This document shows, in pieces, positions 1-6,943 of a stretch of DNA of 6,943 nt. The translations under genes were made by a program, and so were the position numbers. The stretch comes from an uncultured Collinsella sp. (GTDB taxonomy: Bacteria > Actinomycetota > Coriobacteriia > Coriobacteriales > Coriobacteriaceae), in NCBI GenBank assembly GCA_937997605.1, contig CALLFD010000040.1, positions 1 through 6,943 on the forward strand, given 5' to 3'. The notes beneath the pieces are model-generated. The model saw only the letters and a list, made by a program, of their open reading frames with translations, had not been told where the DNA came from and made no database searches. Positions within the stretch are counted from its first letter, which is position 1; each line of letters starts with the position of its first letter.

Positions 1-1752
1 TATTACGAGCCCCAGATGGGGCTTTTTGTTGCTGATACTGTTTGTGCTCTGGTGCTTGCCGCCATTGACCTGGCGTTCCCCATTATCCTGCGCAATTTGA
101 CCGGTGGGCTTTTTACTCAGGGTCAGGCTGCCATTATGCAGGCGCTCGGCATGATCGCGGTGGGCTTGGTGCTGATGTATGCTGTCCGCTGCGCCTGCCG
201 CTACTTTGTGAGCTATTGGGGTCACGTGATGGGCGCGCGCATGGAGTCCAAGATGCGCGAGGACCTGTTCGACCAGTATGAGCGCTTTAGCTTTGCGTAC
301 TTCGACCGCAACAGTTCGGGCGACATGATGAGCCGCGTGGTCAACGACCTGTTCGATATCTGCGAGGCGGCGCACCACGTGCCCGAGTGGATCATCATCT
401 GCGGTATCGAGATTATCGGCTCGTTTGTGATCCTCTTTACCATCGCCCCGGTGCTGGCGCTCGCCATGGCCGTGGTGACGGCGGCGTTTGCGGTCATCAT
501 GTTTTGGCAAAACATGCGTATGCGCGAGGTCTTTAGCGACAACCGCAAAAAGATCAGTGGCATCAATGCGCAGCTGCAGGATTCGCTGGCGGGCATGCGC
601 GTGGTCAAGAGCTTTGCCAATGAGGAGACCGAACGCTTCAAGTTCCGCGCCTCCAACAATCGCTATCTTTCGTCCAAGGAGAACATGTATCACGCCATGG
701 GCGTCTATACCGCGACGTATGGCCTGCTCTCTGGTGTGCTCTATGTGATCGTGGTGCTGCTGGGCGGCTGGCTGGTCGCCCAGGGACAGCTGCAGGCGGT
801 CGATATGGCGACCTTTGCACTCTATATTTCGCTGTTCTGCACGCCGCTCGAGACACTCGTCAATTCGGCCGAAACGTATCAGAAGGCTATCGCCGGCTTT
901 AAGCGTATGGACGAGGTGCTCTCGACGGCGCCGGATATCCAGGACAAGCCGGGCGCTACGGATCTGCAGGTGACTGCCGGCGCCGTGGAGTATCACGACG
1001 TGTGCTTTAACTACGAGGATGTTGAGCTGGGCGAGGGCGATGCCGACGAGCGTCCTGTTATCGACCACATGGACCTGTCTATCAAGCCCGGCCAGACCAT
1101 CGCGCTGGTTGGCCCCTCGGGCGGCGGCAAGTCCACGACCTGTTCGCTGCTGCCGCGCTTTTATGACGTGGCTACCGGATCCATTAGCATCGACGGTCAG
1201 GACGTGCGCGATGTGACGCAGCAGAGCCTGCGCCGCGCCATCGGCCTGGTGCAGCAGGATGTCTACCTGTTTGACGGTACGATTGGCGAGAACATCGCCT
1301 ACGGCAAGCCGGGTGCTACGGCAGAAGAGATCTCCGAGGCCGCTCGCCGCGCCAACATCGATGCCTTTATCGAGTCGCTTCCACAGGGCTATGACACGGT
1401 CGTGGGCGAGCGCGGCAGCCGTCTTTCGGGCGGACAGAAGCAGCGCGTTGCCATCGCGCGCGTGTTTCTCAAGAACCCCAAGATCCTGATTCTGGACGAG
1501 GCGACGAGTGCTTTGGATAACGAGAGCGAGGAGGCGGTGCAGGAGTCGCTCGAAGAGCTGGCACGCGGCCGCACCACGATTATCATCGCCCACCGTCTCT
1601 CGACCATTAAACACGCCGATGAGATTGCGACCGTTGAGCATGGTCGCGTTGTGGAGCGTGGCACGCACGAGGAGCTTCTCGCCCGTGGCGGCACCTATGC
1701 CCGTTACTATCGAATGCAGTTCGAAGGTGCGCGTGCGCACGAGCTCGACTGA
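1..1752 (+). CDS. ABC exporter half-transporter, fused permease and ATPase (5' end missing)
   Basis: Type IV ABC exporter (MsbA/YwjA-like), expected to act as a homo- or heterodimer in the cytoplasmic membrane and move an unknown substrate outward using ATP. The frame is open from base 1 (Tyr-Tyr-Glu-Pro-Gln before the first ATG at 16). That ATG lies inside the sequence that normally leads into TM1, so the real start is upstream and a few tens of residues are probably missing. Counting from the Met at 16, six hydrophobic segments lie near 2-25, 39-60, 125-146, 148-166, 233-257 and 264-282. The ATPase follows: A-loop Tyr333, Walker A GPSGGGKST 366-374, Q-loop Gln413 or 414, VGERG X-loop just before LSGGQ 470-474, Walker B Asp494 with catalytic Glu495, and H-loop His526. 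All catalytic residues are present. A short acidic insert (about 336-347) follows the A-loop. Drug, lipid or peptide export cannot be told apart from sequence alone. Confidence 0.95.
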   Translation, partial: YYEPQMGLFVADTVCALVLAAIDLAFPIILRNLTGGLFTQGQAAIMQALGMIAVGLVLMYAVRCACRYFVSYWGHVMGARMESKMREDLFDQYERFSFAYFDRNSSGDMMSRVVNDLFDICEAAHHVPEWIIICGIEIIGSFVILFTIAPVLALAMAVVTAAFAVIMFWQNMRMREVFSDNRKKISGINAQLQDSLAGMRVVKSFANEETERFKFRASNNRYLSSKENMYHAMGVYTATYGLLSGVLYVIVVLLGGWLVAQGQLQAVDMATFALYISLFCTPLETLVNSAETYQKAIAGFKRMDEVLSTAPDIQDKPGATDLQVTAGAVEYHDVCFNYEDVELGEGDADERPVIDHMDLSIKPGQTIALVGPSGGGKSTTCSLLPRFYDVATGSISIDGQDVRDVTQQSLRRAIGLVQQDVYLFDGTIGENIAYGKPGATAEEISEAARRANIDAFIESLPQGYDTVVGERGSRLSGGQKQRVAIARVFLKNPKILILDEATSALDNESEEAVQESLEELARGRTTIIIAHRLSTIKHADEIATVEHGRVVERGTHEELLARGGTYARYYRMQFEGARAHELD

Positions 1753-1762
1753 TTGATATGAC

Positions 1763-1768
1763 AGGAAG
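1763..1768 (+). promoter_or_regulatory. Shine-Dalgarno site of the 321-residue membrane protein gene
   Basis: AGGAAG lies 3 bases (5 if counted from AGGA) before the ATG at 1772, inside the 19-base gap after the ABC transporter stop. It supports the start at 1772 over the ATG at 1758, which is in another frame. The short gap with no terminator suggests both genes share one mRNA. Confidence 0.7.
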
Positions 1769-1771
1769 TTT

Positions 1772-2737
1772 ATGGCTGACAAGAACCCTTTGACTCCGGA
1801 AGAAGTGACGGAGTTATTCTCCGAAATCGATGCATCCGGTGTCTTGGATCCCACGCTTGCCAAAAAGCGAACCGAGCGCATGCGTGAGAAGGAGGCTGCG
1901 GCCAAGCGCGGTGACAAAGCGGCGCTGGCGCAGCTGCGCAGCGAGGACCGCGCGAGCCAGGCAAAACATATCGACCCGCTGTCCGAGGACGATCCTTCGG
2001 GTTCGCAGGTGAGCCATACCATTACGAAGACTGCCATGGCCGTGGTTATCGGCATCTTGGTGCTGATCGTGGGCATGCAGATTGGCTACGGCGTGATGCG
2101 TCGTCTGAACACCGCCAACCTGTCCGAGAGCGTTTCGGTCGATACCGTTTCGACGGCGCTGAAGGGCGGCCTTGAGTGGGGCAACGGCTTTACGCAGTTC
2201 CCGCTCGACTTTACCGTCGATGAAGCCGATGAGCGTACGGGCACGGTCGAGGTGACGGTGTTGGACACATCGTCTGCCAACGAGCTCGAGCTGCTGTCCA
2301 ACGGGCAGATTCAGGCCGCGGCGCTTGCGACCAACGCGTTGCTCAACGATAAGATCGACCGCGTGGTGTATAACGTTCACGCCTATATCGACGAGGATAG
2401 CAATATTCAGCACGATTCCTTCTTTGGCATGTTCCCCGCGCGGGGCCACCAGAGCGCCATCCTGACGTTCGTGTGGACCAAGAGCTCATCCAACGCCACG
2501 AATATCGACTGGAAGATGCGCATCGTGAGTATGGATGACACCATCGCCGAGCGCATTCAGAAGCAGGTGAACTCGGTGTCGTCGTTGATTGAGGACCCGG
2601 TGGTGAGCCAGACCAAGATTGACGAGGAAAAGGACGAACGTGACCTGGAACATCGTCTGCATGGCCGCGAGATTTTCCGCGGCGGCAAGCCCGATCGCTC
2701 ACCGTCCGATCTGCTGGAACAGGACAAGAAAAAGTAA
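1772..2737 (+). CDS. Conserved-looking single-pass membrane protein of unknown function
   Basis: I do not recognise this 321-residue protein. Residues 1-85 are hydrophilic and rich in charged residues and Ala, with a likely helical or coiled-coil stretch about 30-66. There is no signal peptide. One strongly hydrophobic segment (about 88-108) is followed by Arg-Arg at 110-111. Residues 112-275 look like a folded domain with alternating strands and helices, and the last 45 residues are very charged, ending in three Lys. There are no cysteines and no recognisable catalytic motif. Whether the larger domain faces outward is unclear: the positive residues sit on both sides of the helix. It follows the ABC exporter by 19 bases and precedes a terminator, so it is probably co-transcribed with it. 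It could be an accessory subunit, but the gene order alone does not show that. A clear ribosome site and codon use like its neighbours make it a real gene. Confidence 0.88.
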   Translation: MADKNPLTPEEVTELFSEIDASGVLDPTLAKKRTERMREKEAAAKRGDKAALAQLRSEDRASQAKHIDPLSEDDPSGSQVSHTITKTAMAVVIGILVLIVGMQIGYGVMRRLNTANLSESVSVDTVSTALKGGLEWGNGFTQFPLDFTVDEADERTGTVEVTVLDTSSANELELLSNGQIQAAALATNALLNDKIDRVVYNVHAYIDEDSNIQHDSFFGMFPARGHQSAILTFVWTKSSSNATNIDWKMRIVSMDDTIAERIQKQVNSVSSLIEDPVVSQTKIDEEKDERDLEHRLHGREIFRGGKPDRSPSDLLEQDKKK

Positions 2738-2743
2738 GAGGCC

Positions 2744-2786
2744 ATCATCCCGCGTGAGCCACAAGCCCACGCGGGATGATTTTTCT
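2744..2786 (+). terminator. Rho-independent terminator ending the exporter/membrane-protein unit
   Basis: The arms at 2744-2756 and 2768-2780 are perfectly complementary over 13 bp. The loop is 11 bases, the stem core is GC-rich, and a TTTTCT run follows at once (2781-2786). It starts 6 bases after the stop of the membrane protein gene. It separates that unit from carAB, so carAB needs its own promoter. Confidence 0.93.
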
Positions 2787-2872
2787 GGGACGGGGATTAA
2801 AAAATCATTATGCATAGAAAGTCATAATTATCATTTCGTAAACATTTCGATGAAATTAACGCCATGAGGCAT
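2787..2872. other. AT-rich intergenic island upstream of carA
   Basis: From about 2797 to 2860 the sequence is strikingly AT-rich against GC-rich surroundings. It contains an inverted repeat with arms ATTATG (2807-2812) and CATAAT (2823-2828) separated by 10 bases, and an 8-base palindrome ATAATTAT at 2824-2831. Such a stretch may act as an UP-like promoter element or as an operator for an AT-preferring repressor such as ArgR, but the match to the ArgR consensus is weak. I see no plausible coding sequence here. Confidence 0.45.
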
Positions 2873-2896
2873 GCTTGCGGTTACAATACCGCGAGG
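2873..2896 (+). promoter_or_regulatory. Candidate carAB promoter: -10 hexamer inside a palindrome
   Basis: TACAAT at 2882-2887 matches the -10 consensus in five of six bases. It is flanked by perfect 5-bp inverted arms, GCGGT (2877-2881) and ACCGC (2888-2892), which extend imperfectly by three more pairs. No good -35 hexamer sits 16-18 bases upstream. The nearest match, TTAACG at 2856-2861, is 20 bases away, so the assignment is tentative. Transcription would begin near 2894, giving a leader of about 50 bases occupied mostly by the PyrR-type hairpin. Confidence 0.45.
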
Positions 2897-2908
2897 CCTA
2901 ACTACACA

Positions 2909-2941
2909 CCTTTAAGCCGGTCCTGTGAGACCGGGAAGGAG
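2909..2941 (+). promoter_or_regulatory. PyrR-binding-type RNA hairpin overlapping the carA ribosome binding site
   Basis: The upper stem CCGGTC (2917-2922) pairs perfectly with GACCGG (2929-2934) around the hexaloop CTGTGA (2923-2928). This fits the CNGNGA hexaloop known for PyrR RNA sites. A purine-containing internal loop (TAAG region against G2935) separates it from a lower stem in which CCTT (2909-2912) pairs with AAGG (2936-2939). The AAGGAG at 2936-2941 is also the carA Shine-Dalgarno, 4 bases before the ATG at 2946, so folding would hide it. PyrR bound to UMP or UTP stabilises such loops. There is no terminator between hairpin and ATG, so the inferred mode is translational repression, as described for mycobacterial PyrR, rather than Bacillus-type attenuation. 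Confidence 0.85.
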
Positions 2942-2945
2942 AATT

Positions 2946-4385
2946 ATGGCGAACAACCATACCGCGGGCGCTGCCGCCCGCACCTTCGCGCCCAGCGAGC
3001 TTTGCCAGCGTATGCTGACCAAAACCAGCAAGGGCACCTGCGGTCCCTGCATCCTGTATCTTGAGGATGGGACCATTTTTTATGGACGTGCATGCGGCGC
3101 CGCGGGCACCGCGACCGGCGAAGTCTGCTTCAACACCTCGCTCGAGGGCTACTTTGAGGTCATGACCGACCCGAGTTATGCCGGCCAAATCGTAACCATG
3201 ACCTATCCGCAGATCGGCAACTACGGTATCGACGAGACCGACGTCCAGTCGGCCTTCCCCGGCGACGCCGTGCGCCCTGCGAGCGCTCCGGCTATGCGCG
3301 GCATGATCGTTCGCGATATGTGCGCCACGCCTTCTAACTGGCGCTCGGCCGTCAGCGTGCCGGAGTACCTGCGCGCTCACGGCATCGTCGCTATCGAGGG
3401 TGTCGACACCCGCGCTCTGGTGCGCCATCTGCGCGACAATGGTTCCAAGATGGGCATTATCTCGACCGAGGTCTTCGACGTCGACGAGCTTGCCGAGCGT
3501 CTGGCCGCGGCGCCCACGCTGGTAGGAGAGAACCTGGTCAAGACCGTGAGTTGCCCCGCGCCTCACGGGTTTGTGACCGCCGACCTGCCTGCCACGCATG
3601 ACTTTGCGCTTGCCCCTGCCGCTCCTGCCCGCCACAAAGTGGTCGCCTACGACTGCGGCGTCAAGCGTGGCATTCTGGAGGGCCTCGTCCGCGCCGGCTG
3701 CGACCTTACCGTCGTGCCGTGGGATACGCCCGCTCAGCAGGTACTCGACATGAACCCCGATGGCGTCTTTTTGTCCAACGGCCCCGGCGACCCCGACGCC
3801 GTGGTGGAGACCTACGAGCAGGTGCAGCAGCTGATCGGCAAGGTGCCGGTCTTTGGCATTTGTCTTGGTCACCAGATGATCAGCCTGGCCTGCGGCGCCC
3901 AGATGGAAAAGCTTAAGTTCGGTCACCGCGGTGGCAACCAGCCGGTCATGAACCTGGTAAGCCGTCGCGTGGAGATCACCGCGCAAAACCATGGCTTTGG
4001 CCTGCTATTCCCCAGCTTGGGTAAGCTTGTCCCCGAGCTTTCCGGCGGCGAGACCGAGCGTGCGGCCGATGGAGATCTGCGCGTCTGGGTGCGCCGCGGA
4101 ATCGCGCCGGTCGTGATGAACGAGCGCTTCGGCCGCATTCGCCTGACGCACGTGAACCTCAACGACGGCACCGCCGAGGGCATCCAGCTGCTCGATGCCC
4201 CGTGCTTCTCGGTCCAGTACCACCCCGAGGCTTCGCCTGGCCCCACCGATGCCCACTATCTCTTTACCGCCTTTACGCGACTCATGGACGGCGAGGAGAA
4301 CTACCTGGACATCGACACCGCGAAGGACCGCCTGGCTGGCTGGAATTTCGCCGAGACCGCCGCGACCGAGACCGAGGAGAACTAA
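2946..4385 (+). CDS. carA: Carbamoyl phosphate synthetase small (glutaminase) subunit
   Basis: Hydrolyses glutamine and passes ammonia through a tunnel to CarB, for pyrimidine and arginine synthesis in the cytoplasm. The start at 2946 follows AAGGAG; an in-frame GTG at 2925 lies in the regulatory hairpin loop and is rejected. The protein has 479 residues against 382 in E. coli. The CarA-specific N-domain starts around LEDGT (39-43) and includes DPSYAGQIVTMTYP (75-88). The class I glutamine amidotransferase domain starts near 230: SNGPGDP 277-283, nucleophile Cys306 in GICLGHQ, FGHRGGNQP 325-333, QNHGF 347-351, and His426/Glu428 in YHPEA. The triad is complete, so it should be active. Relative to E. 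coli there is an N-terminal extension of about 30 residues (Cys20, plus CGPC at 32-35), about 7 extra residues up to the Cys, an insert of about 36 between Cys306 and His426 (near 353-392), and a tail about 24 longer. It is the first gene of the carAB unit. Confidence 0.98.
   Translation: MANNHTAGAAARTFAPSELCQRMLTKTSKGTCGPCILYLEDGTIFYGRACGAAGTATGEVCFNTSLEGYFEVMTDPSYAGQIVTMTYPQIGNYGIDETDVQSAFPGDAVRPASAPAMRGMIVRDMCATPSNWRSAVSVPEYLRAHGIVAIEGVDTRALVRHLRDNGSKMGIISTEVFDVDELAERLAAAPTLVGENLVKTVSCPAPHGFVTADLPATHDFALAPAAPARHKVVAYDCGVKRGILEGLVRAGCDLTVVPWDTPAQQVLDMNPDGVFLSNGPGDPDAVVETYEQVQQLIGKVPVFGICLGHQMISLACGAQMEKLKFGHRGGNQPVMNLVSRRVEITAQNHGFGLLFPSLGKLVPELSGGETERAADGDLRVWVRRGIAPVVMNERFGRIRLTHVNLNDGTAEGIQLLDAPCFSVQYHPEASPGPTDAHYLFTAFTRLMDGEENYLDIDTAKDRLAGWNFAETAATETEEN
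4374..4380 (+). promoter_or_regulatory. carB Shine-Dalgarno inside the end of carA
   Basis: GAGGAGA lies within the final Glu-Glu-Asn codons of carA, with GGAG ending 7 bases before the carB ATG. The carA stop and carB start are one base apart, so ribosomes ending carA can reinitiate on carB. This arrangement favours equal amounts of the two subunits. Confidence 0.8.
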
Positions 4386-4386
4386 C

Positions 4387-6943
<2,557 letters not shown>

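Noticed and set aside
1814..2449. Minus-strand open frame of 211 codons opposite the membrane protein gene
   Set aside because: The plus-strand gene has a ribosome site, a membrane helix and a matching terminator. The reverse frame has none of these.
2925..2945. Upstream GTG start adding seven residues to CarA
   Set aside because: The GTG sits in the hairpin loop of the regulatory site and has no Shine-Dalgarno of its own. The ATG at 2946 has AAGGAG directly before it.
2738..2945. Bacillus-type pyr attenuator with terminator and antiterminator
   Set aside because: The only terminator here (2744-2786) belongs to the preceding unit and lies before the likely carA promoter. No second terminator stem with a T run occurs between the PyrR hairpin and the ATG.
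2864..3064. Small plus-strand open frame spanning the carA leader
   Set aside because: It overlaps the promoter, the hairpin and carA in another frame. It has no ribosome site and no conserved character.
2898..3992. Minus-strand open frame of 364 codons opposite carA
   Set aside because: Antisense shadow of carA. It would also run through the carA leader hairpin, and its composition is typical of a non-coding strand.

Overview
The window comes from a G+C-rich bacterial chromosome. It reads as ordinary housekeeping sequence, with one informative regulatory leader. Protein style, codon use and a pyrimidine gene pair preceded by a PyrR-type RNA hairpin at the ribosome binding site suggest an actinomycete, most plausibly of the Coriobacteriia (Collinsella-like). 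That assignment is an inference from general resemblance, not from a search. All genes lie on the + strand, and I see no mobile element, CRISPR array, tRNA or rRNA.

Region 1 (1-2786) is the end of a transcription unit. It opens inside an ABC exporter gene, a fused membrane and ATPase half-transporter whose true start lies before base 1. After 19 bases comes a gene for a 321-residue, single-pass membrane protein of unknown function. A perfect 13-bp hairpin followed by a T run closes the unit.

Region 2 (2787-2945) is a promoter and leader. An AT-rich island leads to a -10-like hexamer inside a palindrome. After it come about 50 bases that are almost entirely a PyrR-binding-type hairpin with a CNGNGA hexaloop. 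Its lower stem pairs CCTT with the AAGG of the carA Shine-Dalgarno sequence. The simplest model is translational repression of carAB by PyrR when uridine nucleotides are plentiful.

Region 3 (2946-6943) is carA and carB, the two subunits of carbamoyl phosphate synthetase, one base apart and probably translationally coupled. CarA makes ammonia from glutamine. CarB uses it with bicarbonate and two ATP to make carbamoyl phosphate for pyrimidines and arginine. CarA is about 97 residues longer than the E. coli protein. The extra length is an N-terminal extension carrying a CGPC motif, an insert of about 36 residues between the catalytic Cys and His, and a longer acidic tail. CarB is intact as far as it goes but is cut by the window end, one codon before the expected second-site metal-binding Glu. 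I did not find a clearly new system. The best leads are the RBS-overlapping PyrR hairpin, the enlarged CarA and the unknown membrane protein.
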